The notes under the pieces were generated by a model. It was not told the DNA's origin, made no database searches, and saw only the letters and a program-made list of their open reading frames with translations. Source: PALSA-610 sp038239145 (GTDB lineage Bacteria > Actinomycetota > Acidimicrobiia > IMCC26256 > PALSA-610). From it: a DNA stretch of 64,000 nt. Positions 38,287 to 47,055 of the stretch are shown piece by piece. Location of the stretch: NCBI GenBank assembly GCA_038239145.1, contig JBBSFB010000021.1, positions 1 to 64,000 of the forward strand. Direction: 5' to 3'. The translations under genes were made by a program, and so were the position numbers. Position 1 is the first letter of the stretch. Each line of letters starts with the position of its first letter.

Positions 38287-38341
38287 CCCCTAACGACCGC
38301 ACCCGCACCCGCACTGCAACGTGACCGAAGGAGAATCCGTC

Positions 38342-39385
38342 ATGAAAGCACTCGTGTACCACAGTCCGGGCAACAAGGGCTGGGAAGACGTCGCCAAGCC
38401 GGAGATCCGTGACGACACCGATGCGATCGTTCGCGTCGACGCCACGACGATCTGTGGCACCGACCTGCACATCCTGAAGGGCGACCTTCCCGCAGTAACC
38501 GACGGGCGCATCCTCGGTCACGAAGCAGTCGGTACCGTCGAAACAGTCGGGAGCGGAGTCAAGACGGTCCGGCCCGGCGATCGTGTTCTCGTGTCGTGCG
38601 TCACTGCGTGCGGTGCGTGTCGGTACTGCCGCGAAGGTCGGTACGGTCAGTGTCTCGGTGGCGGCGGTTGGATCCTCGGGAACACGATCGACGGCACGCA
38701 GGCGGAGTTCGTCCGGGTGCCGTTCGCCGATACGTCGACCTACCCGGCTCCGGCCGGTGTCGCCGACGAAGAGCTGTTGATGCTGGCCGACATCCTTCCG
38801 ACCGGCTACGAGGTCGGCGTGCTCAACGGCCAGGTGCGACCGGGCGACGTCGTTGCAGTTGTCGGTTCGGGACCGATCGGCCTTTCGGCGATCATGGGCG
38901 CCCGGCTCTACAGCCCGAGCCATATCGTCGCCATCGACCAGGCCGACGCGCGACTCGAAGCGGCCAAGCTCTTCGGCGCAGACGTGACGGTCAACAACAG
39001 TCGCGAGGATGCGCTTGCAGCTGTTCACGAGCTGACCGACGGTCTCGGTGCCGACGTGGCGATCGAGGCGGTCGGGGTTCCGGCCACGTTCGAGCTCGCG
39101 ACGCGCTTGATCCGTCCCGGAGGACGAGTCGCCAACATCGGCGTGCACGGCGAGCCCGCGACGTTGCACCTCGAAGACCTCTGGACCCGCGACGTCACCA
39201 TCACGACCGGTCTCGTCGATACCAACTCGACACCGACCTTGCTCAAGCTCGTCCGCGGTCACCAACTCGACGCGACGCGCTTCGTCACCCATCATTTCGC
39301 GCTCGACGCCATGGACGAGGCATACGACGTGTTTTCCCGAGCGGCCGAGACGGGTGCCCTCAAGGTGCTGCTCAGCCGAACCTGA
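38342..39385 (+). CDS. Zinc-dependent alcohol dehydrogenase
   Basis: 347 aa from ATG 38342 (GAAGGAG upstream). Medium-chain dehydrogenase: catalytic zinc ligands in ICGTDLH and GHEAVG, the structural zinc loop CVTACGACRYCREGRYGQC (four Cys) and the nucleotide fold VVGSGPIGLSAIMGARLYSP. ADILPTGYEVG and NTIDGTQAEFVRVP are typical of the FDH/threonine-DH-like branch oxidising small alcohols. It probably oxidises short alcohols with NAD. Preceded by a DoxX-family gene. Confidence 0.93.
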   Translation: MKALVYHSPGNKGWEDVAKPEIRDDTDAIVRVDATTICGTDLHILKGDLPAVTDGRILGHEAVGTVETVGSGVKTVRPGDRVLVSCVTACGACRYCREGRYGQCLGGGGWILGNTIDGTQAEFVRVPFADTSTYPAPAGVADEELLMLADILPTGYEVGVLNGQVRPGDVVAVVGSGPIGLSAIMGARLYSPSHIVAIDQADARLEAAKLFGADVTVNNSREDALAAVHELTDGLGADVAIEAVGVPATFELATRLIRPGGRVANIGVHGEPATLHLEDLWTRDVTITTGLVDTNSTPTLLKLVRGHQLDATRFVTHHFALDAMDEAYDVFSRAAETGALKVLLSRT

Positions 39386-39522
39386 CGCGCTCGGCCGGGC
39401 TCGGTGGTGCGGAGCGACGTTTCCGACGAGCGGCGACGGCCCCGGCGATGGTGTCGCAACCGGAGCACAACCTTTCGGGTTCCCGGACAACCGGGCGGAG
39501 CCCCCCGGGGAAGACGTCGTAG

Positions 39523-39747
39523 GTGCCGACCTACAGGTATTTCGCGCCGGACGATCCTGCACCGCACGTCGTCGTCGCGGCGCGGTGCCAACAGGGCGGT
39601 AGAAACGTCGACTTCTACGAGGTCACTGCGTTCGATGAACCGCTGGCGACGTTGGCGAGCTGGATCTCCGTCATTGCGGTCGGCGAGGTCGAGGTCGTCG
39701 ACTGGGGCGGGTCGACGCCATGCCGGTCGGTCAGTGCCGCTCGCTGA
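39523..39747 (+). CDS. Small hypothetical protein
   Basis: 74 aa, GTG start. Protein-like composition: TYRYFAPDDPAPHVVVAARC, then DFYEVTAFDEPLATLASWIS and VGEVEVVDW. It overlaps the SRPBCC gene tail-to-tail by 17 bp. The ribosome site is weak and the family was not recognised; expression is uncertain. Confidence 0.45.
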   Translation: MPTYRYFAPDDPAPHVVVAARCQQGGRNVDFYEVTAFDEPLATLASWISVIAVGEVEVVDWGGSTPCRSVSAAR

Positions 39748-40168
39748 GGTGGACGAGACGGCGAAGCGACAGCGCGTTGCGGACGTGCGTGGCGATCTCG
39801 AGTGCCGGTGACCACCAGGCTCGTACGGGGCCGCTCTTCGGTTCTTCGGTCATCGTGATGCGCGTTCGATGACCTTCGCCGAGGGCCTCGAGGTCGAGGG
39901 TCACGACACCGATGCCGACGGGCCGGAATCGCACCTCGAGGACGACCCGTCGATCGGGTTCGACGGAGATGAGTTGCGAAGAGTCCTTGATGTCGATTCC
40001 GGGAACGCCGACGGTGTGGTGGAATCTCGCTCCCGGTGCCGGCCAGTTTTCGTCGACGGTGCGGACCCGTTTCGATCCGACGACCCACTTGGCGTAGGCG
40101 TAGGGGTCGAGGAGCACGGTGTAGACGTCGTGGGCCGACGCGGCGGCGTCGATTCGGTTGACAGTCAT
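39731..40168 (-). CDS. SRPBCC-family (polyketide cyclase-like) protein
   Basis: 145 aa from ATG 40168 with TGGAGG 5 nt upstream. The helix-grip fold is seen in RIDAAASAHDVYTVLLDPYA, YAKWVVGSKRVRTVDENWP, GARFHHTVGVPGIDIKDSS, RVVLEVRFRPVG and RITMTEEP, ending in the long C-terminal helix. Such proteins bind hydrophobic ligands in a deep cavity; the ligand is unknown. A hemerythrin remnant lies just upstream on the same strand. Confidence 0.85.
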   Translation of the reverse strand: MTVNRIDAAASAHDVYTVLLDPYAYAKWVVGSKRVRTVDENWPAPGARFHHTVGVPGIDIKDSSQLISVEPDRRVVLEVRFRPVGIGVVTLDLEALGEGHRTRITMTEEPKSGPVRAWWSPALEIATHVRNALSLRRLVHLSERH

Positions 40169-40217
40169 CGTGGCCTCCAGGATCGGGTTGATGTGTCGAG
40201 CTCGGATGATTAACGCA

Positions 40218-40379
40218 GCTTCGGCGTCGTTCAACCGTTTTGGCGAGCCGGGGGAGCAGCGTCATTTCTTCGGCGGCGACATGATTGGTGACGGCTTGGC
40301 GTAGCGCGGCGACCGTGTCGACCAACGGCGGGCCCTCGAGTTGTGAGAGGCTGCCGGACACACCCGCTACCCACAGCAA
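40218..40379 (-). pseudogene. Hemerythrin-like (HHE) fragment
   Basis: About 54 codons with VDTVAALRQAVTNHVAAEEM, then TLLPRLAKTVERRR, the third/fourth-helix pattern (H...E) of HHE hemerythrin-like domains. The first half of the domain is missing upstream (an in-frame stop occurs near 40444), so this is a truncated remnant between an SRPBCC gene and a decayed HAD gene. Confidence 0.5.
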
Positions 40380-40456
40380 CGGGCCGCGAACCCGATCCCC
40401 TCGCTGGTTCGATCGCCTGGGTACTTCGCGGGTTTGGGACTACCGCGGTGCTGGTA

Positions 40457-40885
40457 ATGAGCGCACATGAACTCGCCGGAGTGGTGCCCGTGACGCGGGA
40501 GACGCCGAGCACGCGGCCGTCGACACTCGCCCGGCCGGGCGTGTTCGTCGATGTTGGCGGGACGCTGCTCGACACCGACTATCTCCACGCCCTCGTGTGG
40601 GCCCGAGCGTCGTCCGACGTGGGCGAATGGGCGCCCATGAACGCGATCCATCGTTTCGGCGGGATGGGGGCCGATCATGTGCTTCCAGAGCTGCTCGGTC
40701 GGGACATCGGTGGTGGCGCGGACGCACAGGGACGCCACTTCGACCAGCTGAAGCGCGAGGTCCGCCCGCTTCCGGGCACGGTCGGGCACGCGGGCGACGC
40801 GCAGCGATCGAAACCTGCGCCGACATCTTCGAAACCCCCGGGAACAAGGACCGGGACGAGCACGAGCTCGCCCATCAACGCGTGA
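40457..40885 (+). pseudogene. Decayed HAD-superfamily hydrolase
   Basis: The N-terminus contains VFVDVGGTLLDTDYLH; the HAD motif DxDGT has lost its second Asp (DVGGT). The cap region continues (AIHRFGGMGADHVLPELLG), but about 50 residues between the cap and the RSKPAP motif are missing. After RSKPAP a frame change is needed to continue into DIFETPGNKD. A lost catalytic residue, an internal deletion and a frameshift together indicate a dead gene. Confidence 0.65.
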
Positions 40886-40920
40886 CGAGCCCGTTCCAAA
40901 TCCCGACCAGGAGTACGCAA

Positions 40921-41025
40921 ATGTCACTGTTAGAGCGCTCGTGGGAGCTCGTCTCCCGGATTGGCCGGCGGCTCGATCGCGACAGAGGCGAGCGGGAGCT
41001 TCCGGTCGATCCGCTGGCCTCGTGA
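40921..41025 (+). CDS. 34-aa small protein
   Basis: ATG 40921 is preceded by CCAGGAG at a 7-nt spacing. The product is MSLLERSWELVSRIGRRLD, then charged RDRGERELPVDPLAS: one amphipathic helix plus a charged tail. No family was recognised. It is kept because of the good ribosome site behind the dead HAD gene; it could be a minigene or chance. Confidence 0.4.
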   Translation: MSLLERSWELVSRIGRRLDRDRGERELPVDPLAS

Positions 41026-41034
41026 GCGAGGCAG

Positions 41035-41370
41035 CTAGCGCTCGAACGTGTTCTCGCCCATGTACAGCATGACCGGGAGCTCGCCGTGGTCGGGATGGGG
41101 CTGGGTCATGCCCTCGGCGTACCGATACAGCGCGGTTCGCTTCTCGCCGTTTTTGGCGAAACCCAGCCGAAGCGATCCCGGCGCGGGCGGAGCCAGCGCC
41201 AGTTGACCGTGGTACTTACCGTTCTCGAGCATGACGTACCGCAGCGCGTTGTCCCGCGGTACACCCGCTCGACCGTTCGGGCGTGGATCTGACGACTCGG
41301 CCGTCTCGTCCGTGGACGGATCCCGCACGGGTACGGGAGCGCCGCAGTGAAGGCATTCGATAACAGCCAT
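41035..41370 (-). CDS. Hypothetical protein with a Cys pair (half zinc ribbon)
   Basis: 111 aa. ATG 41370 is preceded by AAGGGGGAACG. The N-terminus MAVIECLHCGAPVPVRDPS carries a single CxxC knuckle; a polar linker is followed by a compact domain (YVMLENGKYHGQLALAPP, then LGFAKNGEKRTALYRYAEG). The single CxxC suggests a dimeric or incomplete zinc site. The function was not recognised. It lies downstream of the antiporter fusion on the same strand with a 269-bp gap. Confidence 0.7.
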   Translation of the reverse strand: MAVIECLHCGAPVPVRDPSTDETAESSDPRPNGRAGVPRDNALRYVMLENGKYHGQLALAPPAPGSLRLGFAKNGEKRTALYRYAEGMTQPHPDHGELPVMLYMGENTFER

Positions 41371-41639
41371 CGTTCCCCCTTACTCAGCGAAGAAGAACAA
41401 CCGAAACCAATCGGAGCTGTCGTTCCCGGTCCGAGGCAACGCGAAACCTCCGGTCGGCAAACCACGGCATTTCCGAGCGGAGACCTGGTGGACGATTATT
41501 CGGCCGAACCGCCTCGCCGAAACTCGTGAGCTCCCTCTCCTATGGAGCGTACGAGTTGGGCAACTTGGTCCATGCGGTCGCGAAGCGTCGTGCGTCCCAC
41601 GAGCTGCCGAACGCCACGCCAATCGCGAGCGTCGGGGAG

Positions 41640-44318
41640 TCATCCTCTTCGTGCAGAGCTCGTAAACCCGAAACGTCGCTTCGACCCCTGGGCGCCGTTC
41701 GCGACTGCTTCGACGATGCGCCGTTTTGTCCGATCGTCGAGCTTGGCCCCGCGGTGATCGGTGAGGTCGAAGTGGTCGGTTGCGTCGGTTCCGTCGGTTG
41801 TCACGCGGGCGGCATGGACATTGACGCGAACGGCGGAGAAGGCGACTGCGAGAGCATGCAACGAGCCGAGTTGGTCGGGGCCGGTAGCGATACAACGGGT
41901 ATGCCAGGGCGATCCCGTGTCGTCGAAGACGAGGGTCAAGTGGGGGGCGGGCGCCGAGGTCAACGGCAGGAGTACGGCGGCCGAGAGGTCGTGCTCCAGC
42001 ACGCGTTCGTCGGGAATCCGACCGGCGTGCGCGCGATAGGTGGCCAGTGCAACGCCATCACCCCAAGTCGCAAGCGACGCCTCCGTGATCGAGCAGTCGA
42101 GATCGACGAATACAGCAGTCGTGTATGCCAACAAGCCCACGCGGTCGCGCGCCACGATCTCGATCTGGATGTAGTCCGGTTTCCCCTGCACGGCAGCTTT
42201 CAGTTCGTCGCCGACGGGCGGTGGTTCGCAGAGTGACGCTTGTCTTGCGAGATCCTCGGGCCCCTGGGACAGGACGAGCATCCTGGGCGCGGTCGCGATC
42301 CGCGCGCGCACGGACTCCCGCATGACCAGGCTGCGCGCCTTCGCCCGGCGTCGTTCGATCTCATTGCTGGCATCCGGGCCCACGACGTCCGGGTGGGCGA
42401 GCGCAGCGCTGATGAGCTCGTACAGCGTGTGCAGTCGCTCGCGGTCTTCCGCCGACATCGGATCCGGTGCGGCTCGGGACAGCAGGTAGAGGGCTCGAGC
42501 CTGTTCTTCGGTTTCGAGGTGTACGGCGATCTGTTGCACCGCGTCCTCGGTCAGCGCGTCCCAGCGGCGGGCCGCGGCCAACAGGAGTTCGGCGTCGGAC
42601 ACGAGGCCGACCACCCGCTGTTCGACCGCGTTTCCGAGCCCGAGTCGTTGCACCGTCTGGCGGCCGACCGAGACCGAATCCGGCGACGAGTCTCCGCACG
42701 CATCGAGCACGAGCGCGGTCAGGAGAACCGATCGCCATGCGACCGGACCGTCGACACTGAGCTCGTGTACCGCGACCAATCGAGGGAACTGAAGGCTGGA
42801 GAGAGGATCGAGCTCGAACGCGTCGGCTCGTTGCCCCGCGAGCGCATCATCGAGCTCCGGCAGCGACCGCTGCAGGATTCCCGTTCCGATCAGCAACCGC
42901 CACGAACGAGGGCTTCCGTCACGCAGCAGCTTGAAGAACTCGGCCCGGCTCGGCTCGTCCCACTTTCGGGTGCCGGCCGGGAAGTTGTCGAGCCAATCCG
43001 ACAACGCGGGCGAAGCAGGGTGCTCGGAGCACAGAAGTGCCGCGCGCAATGCGACGACCAGCGCGTCGCTCGGTACCGGCTCGGCGTGGAGCTCGACCAG
43101 GCCCGAACGCCCGACCCGGACGAGCGCAGCACCTGCCGTCGAGGTCGCGCCAGTTGCCCCCGTGCGCTTCGCCCGGAGCGCGAGCAGTCTCCACCGCAGT
43201 GCCGGCGGTGTCGCAACCGTCGTCACGAGCACAACGAGGAGCAATGCCGCGTAGACGTTCTGACCGAAGACGTGCTGATTCAGGCCGATCGTCGCGAAGA
43301 TCAAGCCGACCTCTCCGCGCGGGATCATTCCGATCCCGACGAGAAGACGGTCGCCAGGTGACCCGATCAGACCGACGATCGACGCGAGCTTGCCCAGCAC
43401 CGCAACCACGAGCAGCACCGCGGCCGTCCCGACGACCGCCGGGCGCGCGAACTGGGTCACGTCGGCCTCGATGCCGATCTGGAGGAAGAAGACCGGCACG
43501 AGGAGGTGTGCGATCGGAGCGAGCTCGGACCGGACGCGGCCGGCCGCCGAGCTGCGAGCCAGCGCGATTCCGGCCACGAAGGCGCCGACGATCGGAGCGA
43601 GCTGCGCGGCGTGCGCGAGCTCGGAAACCGCGAGAGTGAAGGCCAGCGCAATGACCACGAGTGTCCCCGGCGAGCGGCTGTAGCGCCGGACCATCGCGAA
43701 CATCTGGGGCACGACGCGTACGCCGATGAGCGTCGCAAGGACAACGAAGCCCACCGCGACGATCACGACCCAAGCCACGCCGAAGATCGAGACGGAACCT
43801 TGAGTGACGATGCGCGTCACAACGGTCAAGATGACCAAACCGAGAATGTCGTCGGCTACCGCCGCGCCGAGGACGGTTCTGGCTTCGACCGATGCGAGCG
43901 CGCGCAGATCTCCGAACACGCGGGCCGTGATGCCGACGCTCGTCGCAGTGAGCGCGGCGCCGACGAAGAGCGCTTCCTTGCCCGACATGCCGAGTGCGAT
44001 TCCCGCGCCTACTCCCGTCAGCATGGGAACCGCGACTCCGGTGACTGCGACCAGGATCGCGGCTCGGCCCACGCTCCCCAATTCCGCGAGATCCATCTCG
44101 AGGCCGACTTCGAGCAACAGCAGGATCACACCGAGTTGCGCGAGCGTTTGCAGCGCCTCGCTCGAGTGCACCCATCCCAGGACGGAGGGGCCGATGATGA
44201 TGCCGGCGACGATCTCGCCGACGACTGCGGGGAGGCGGATACGGTCGGCGAGCTCTGCGGCCGCCTTGGCCGCAAGCAGGACGATCAGGATGTCGAGAAG
44301 AATCCGGTTGACGTCCAC
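41640..44318 (-). CDS. CPA2 cation/proton antiporter fused to a GlnD-like HD-ACT-ACT module
   Basis: 892 aa. Residues about 5-385 are a Kef/NapA-type antiporter with about 12 helices: LPAVVGEIVAGIIIGPSVLG, TATSVGITARVFGDL, VADDILGLVIL (paired Asp of electrogenic CPA2) and IPRGEVGLIFATIGL. Residues about 415-700 match the central part of GlnD: SRAEFFKLLRDGS, LPELDDALAGQRADAF, then an HD-like helical domain in which LLHDIGK became LVLDACG, so the metal His is lost. Two ACT domains follow (about 718-775, IEIVARDRVGLLAYTTAVFV; about 808-870, DQLGSLHALAVAF to TDHRGAKLDD), as at the GlnD C-terminus, which senses glutamine. The GlnD nucleotidyltransferase domain is absent. Last gene of the amt operon, 6 bp after the regulator. 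A glutamine-gated K+ or Na+/H+ antiporter is my inference. Confidence 0.9.
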   Translation of the reverse strand: MDVNRILLDILIVLLAAKAAAELADRIRLPAVVGEIVAGIIIGPSVLGWVHSSEALQTLAQLGVILLLLEVGLEMDLAELGSVGRAAILVAVTGVAVPMLTGVGAGIALGMSGKEALFVGAALTATSVGITARVFGDLRALASVEARTVLGAAVADDILGLVILTVVTRIVTQGSVSIFGVAWVVIVAVGFVVLATLIGVRVVPQMFAMVRRYSRSPGTLVVIALAFTLAVSELAHAAQLAPIVGAFVAGIALARSSAAGRVRSELAPIAHLLVPVFFLQIGIEADVTQFARPAVVGTAAVLLVVAVLGKLASIVGLIGSPGDRLLVGIGMIPRGEVGLIFATIGLNQHVFGQNVYAALLLVVLVTTVATPPALRWRLLALRAKRTGATGATSTAGAALVRVGRSGLVELHAEPVPSDALVVALRAALLCSEHPASPALSDWLDNFPAGTRKWDEPSRAEFFKLLRDGSPRSWRLLIGTGILQRSLPELDDALAGQRADAFELDPLSSLQFPRLVAVHELSVDGPVAWRSVLLTALVLDACGDSSPDSVSVGRQTVQRLGLGNAVEQRVVGLVSDAELLLAAARRWDALTEDAVQQIAVHLETEEQARALYLLSRAAPDPMSAEDRERLHTLYELISAALAHPDVVGPDASNEIERRRAKARSLVMRESVRARIATAPRMLVLSQGPEDLARQASLCEPPPVGDELKAAVQGKPDYIQIEIVARDRVGLLAYTTAVFVDLDCSITEASLATWGDGVALATYRAHAGRIPDERVLEHDLSAAVLLPLTSAPAPHLTLVFDDTGSPWHTRCIATGPDQLGSLHALAVAFSAVRVNVHAARVTTDGTDATDHFDLTDHRGAKLDDRTKRRIVEAVANGAQGSKRRFGFTSSARRG

Positions 44319-44324
44319 CCCGAG

Positions 44325-44882
44325 CTACTCGGTGGTGGAACGGTCGTCGCGGGCTCGCGCGTGCTCGACGTGCAGCCGATGACCGACCCCGCGAATCGAT
44401 GCAATCTCGAGACCGAGCGGGCGGATGCGCTTGCGCAGACGCGAGATGTGCACCCTCACCTTGCTCGTGTCGCCGTGCCCATCCCAGATCAGTTGGAACA
44501 GGTCCGCATCCGCGACGCCTCGATCGAACGACGCGATGAGTGCTTCGGCGACTCGCGCGTCGGTGGGTGAAAGGTAGACGCGCTGCCCCCGAAAGGAGAG
44601 CTCCCCGAAAGCATCGAGCGTCGGGATTGCGGGATGTTGCTCGGCGCGGGCGGCCAGAGCGACCATCCGCGCTTCGATGTCGTCGTCGTCGGCAGGAAGC
44701 CGGATCCAGTCGGTGAGGCAACCCTGCACGGTGGGAGGGGGCGCGTCGGCCGCGACGAGCAACAGGTGCGGCCGATGCAGGCGCGCGAGCCGTTCGGCAT
44801 CATCGCGATGCTCCGGCCACCGGACCACGACGACGTCGTCGTGGTCCGGGACCGAAGCAATCCCACTGTTCGTGTGAATCAA
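44325..44882 (-). CDS. Pseudo-receiver / OmpR-type winged-helix regulator (GlnR-like)
   Basis: 185 aa with TTG 44882 (GAAGGGA upstream), which gives the same length as its paralogue at 47048; a longer frame would run into amt. The N-terminal half keeps the end of a receiver fold (LLLVAADAPP and CLTDWIRLPADDDDIEARMV) but lacks the phospho-Asp pattern. The C-terminal half is an OmpR-type DNA-binding domain (RVYLSPTDARVAEALIASFD, then VRVHISRLRKRIRPLGLEIA and IRGVGHRL). This matches the plan of the orphan nitrogen regulator GlnR of actinobacteria. Located between amt and the antiporter fusion in one operon. Confidence 0.8.
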   Translation of the reverse strand: MIHTNSGIASVPDHDDVVVVRWPEHRDDAERLARLHRPHLLLVAADAPPPTVQGCLTDWIRLPADDDDIEARMVALAARAEQHPAIPTLDAFGELSFRGQRVYLSPTDARVAEALIASFDRGVADADLFQLIWDGHGDTSKVRVHISRLRKRIRPLGLEIASIRGVGHRLHVEHARARDDRSTTE

Positions 44883-44907
44883 CCCACGATTCCCTTCGGC
44901 GAGTCCG

Positions 44908-46473
44908 TCAGCGTGAGGTCTCCTGGCCTGTCGCCACCGGTTCCGGGAGCTCGATGAGCCCTTCATGGTCGGGCATCTCGACATGCGGGTTCGAGCCGTA
45001 GAAGCTCGGATACGCGAGCACTCCCATCTCGGGGATGTCGACACCTTGCAGCTCGACCTCGCGCGACGGCCGGATGCCGCCCTTCATCACCTTGTTCTGG
45101 ATGTAGAAGAAGGCGTACGCGATCGAGAACATCACGATTGCAATGGTAAGGACGCCCATGAGCTGGGCGAGGAACTGACCGCCGCCATCGTGTCCGTAGA
45201 GGATTCCCGAGATGCCGAACTTGGAGTCGGCGCCGGTGCCGTTCCAACCGATGCCGTACGAGCCGTCGGCGAAGATGCCGACCGCCAGCACACCCCAGGC
45301 GCCGCAGACTCCGTGAACCGAGACCGCGCCGACCGGGTCGTCGACGCCATGGTTCTCGAAGAACCACACCGACTCGACGACGATGAGACCGGCGATGAGT
45401 CCGATCACACCGGCAGCCCACGGTTGCACGAACGCGCACGGCGCAGTGATGGCGACCAAGCCCGCAAGCATGCCGTTCGCCATCATGCCCGGATCGGGTT
45501 GGTGCGCCTTCGAACGCATCTGCACCCAGAACATCGCCGCAACGGCTCCGACTGCGGCCGCGAGCGCCGTGTTGGTTGCGATGAGGGCGAAGCGGTTATC
45601 GGTGGCCGCGAACGTCGAGGCCGCGTTGAACCCGAACCATCCGAACAACAGGATGAACGTGCCGAGCATCGCCATCGGGATGTGATGCCCGGGAAGTGGT
45701 CTCGGTTTGCCGTCGGGTCCGTACTTGCCGATTCGTGGACCGAGTATCAGCGCCCCCGCCAGACCGGCGACGCCGCCCATCATGTGCACGACGCCGGAAC
45801 CGGCGAAGTCGGTGTAGCCGTGGCCCATGCTCGCGGTCTCACCGAGCTTGGCGAGCCAGCCGCCGCCCCAGGTCCAGGCGCCGAACAGCGGGTAGTAGAT
45901 CGCTCCGCAGAACAGGCCCCACCCGACGAACGCGTTCCACTTCCACCGCTCGGCCATGGCGCCGGTCGGGATCGTGGCGGTCGTGTCCATGAACGCAACC
46001 ATGTACAGGAAGAAGGCCGCGGTCGACACGTCGTAGGCGTGGCCTTGCAGGAAGAAACCGCCTTTCCACAAGAAAACCCAGTTGCCGGAACCGATCAGGT
46101 TGCTCCCGACCGCGCTGTTGAGGCCGATGATCGGAGCGGTGAACCCTCCGAACATGAACGCGTAGCCGACCATCCAGTAGGCGACGAACCCCAGCCCGAA
46201 GACCGCGAAGTTCGTCGACACCACATGCGCGGCGTGCTTGGCCCGGCAGAACCCGGTTTCGACCAGCGCGAAGCCGGCCTGCATGAAGATCACGAGCACC
46301 GCGCCGATGACGACCCAAAGGAGGTTCAAAGAGATATCGGTGTGAGACAACTCCTTGGTGACCGTCCCGCCCCCGTCGGTGCTGCTGGCGCCGGCCACAC
46401 CGGACCAGAGCGCAACGATCACGGCTATAGCGCCCGCCAACGCGATCACGCGTAGTGCTCTTCGATACCGCAC
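44908..46473 (-). CDS. amt: Ammonium transporter (Amt/MEP/Rh family)
   Basis: 521 aa from GTG 46473 (GGGAGGG about 5 nt upstream); an in-frame ATG at 46509 is the alternative. A signal-like first helix is followed by the 11-helix channel: MQAGFALVETGFCRAKHAAH (Trp/Phe gate region), DTTATIPTGAMAERWKW, GSGVVHMMGGVAGLAGALIL (first pore His), LLFGWFGFNAAS and GAVSVHGVCGAWGVLAVGIF (second pore His). The C-terminal extension (SREVELQGVDIPEMGVLAYP) is the cytosolic regulatory tail. First gene of an operon with a GlnR-like regulator and an antiporter-GlnD fusion. In other actinobacteria amtB is followed by glnK and glnD, both absent here. Confidence 0.95.
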   Translation of the reverse strand: MRYRRALRVIALAGAIAVIVALWSGVAGASSTDGGGTVTKELSHTDISLNLLWVVIGAVLVIFMQAGFALVETGFCRAKHAAHVVSTNFAVFGLGFVAYWMVGYAFMFGGFTAPIIGLNSAVGSNLIGSGNWVFLWKGGFFLQGHAYDVSTAAFFLYMVAFMDTTATIPTGAMAERWKWNAFVGWGLFCGAIYYPLFGAWTWGGGWLAKLGETASMGHGYTDFAGSGVVHMMGGVAGLAGALILGPRIGKYGPDGKPRPLPGHHIPMAMLGTFILLFGWFGFNAASTFAATDNRFALIATNTALAAAVGAVAAMFWVQMRSKAHQPDPGMMANGMLAGLVAITAPCAFVQPWAAGVIGLIAGLIVVESVWFFENHGVDDPVGAVSVHGVCGAWGVLAVGIFADGSYGIGWNGTGADSKFGISGILYGHDGGGQFLAQLMGVLTIAIVMFSIAYAFFYIQNKVMKGGIRPSREVELQGVDIPEMGVLAYPSFYGSNPHVEMPDHEGLIELPEPVATGQETSR

Positions 46474-46529
46474 TAAATCCCTCCCATTGTCCCAAGTTTT
46501 ACGGTGCAAGACGACCGTAAGGGCGAAGG

Positions 46530-46566
46530 ATTTCGACGCAGTGACCGTACTGTTTCGACAAGTGAG
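46530..46566 (-). promoter_or_regulatory. GlnR-type box upstream of amt
   Basis: On the minus strand the segment reads CTCAC-N5-GAAAC-N6-GTCAC-N6-GAAAT. The published streptomycete GlnR consensus is gTnAc-N6-GaAAc-N6-gTnAc-N6-GaAAc, so four half-sites occur with near-correct spacing. The box ends 57 nt before the amt start. Two GlnR-like proteins are encoded within 1.7 kb. Confidence 0.65.
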
Positions 46567-46728
46567 CAGTGAACTATTCGGTATCTGAACAGCGTGCGAC
46601 GGCTCTTCGCACCAATTCTGATCGAAATATGATCAAAAGCATCCGCTCAACATTGGCTTTGCCGACGGTCTCATTACGACTGATGCGGAGTGCTTCCATC
46701 GTTCGACGGCACGTGAAACGATCGCCCA

Positions 46729-47055
46729 ATGTCTGCAAACTTCGAAGCAAGTGCGTTCGGCGTCGAGTGGAACGCACTGGCCCGTAGGGATCGGTTACGC
46801 CTTCGCCGTCTCGTCCGCATCGGGCGGAGTGCCGACGACCCCGAACTGGCCCGCATTGCGCCGGCTTACGCTCAGTGGCAGATGCAACGCTTGTGGATGA
46901 AGACGTTCTGGCTCTGGTTCGTGCCGGGAATCTTCATCGTGCTGCTCCTGAGCGCGCAGATACACCCCATCCTGGTAGGTGTCACGATCGCCTTGGGGGC
47001 ACAAGCAGTCTGGGCCTACGTGAATCTGCGCAAGGCAGCCCGCGGCGCTACCTGA
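46729..47055 (+). CDS. Small membrane protein, unknown
   Basis: 108 aa. An Arg-rich helical N-terminus (FGVEWNALARRDRLRLRRLV) is followed by two hydrophobic helices (FWLWFVPGIFIVLLLSAQI and ILVGVTIALGAQAVWAYV). It is divergent from amt and sits between the two GlnR-like genes, overlapping the second tail-to-tail by 8 bp. The family was not recognised. Confidence 0.68.
   Translation: MSANFEASAFGVEWNALARRDRLRLRRLVRIGRSADDPELARIAPAYAQWQMQRLWMKTFWLWFVPGIFIVLLLSAQIHPILVGVTIALGAQAVWAYVNLRKAARGAT

Noticed and set aside
41371..41639. Minus-strand frame downstream of the antiporter fusion overlapping its stop (ATGA)
   Set aside because: Ser/Arg/His-rich composition; a second frame looks slightly helical but has no start codon with a ribosome site.
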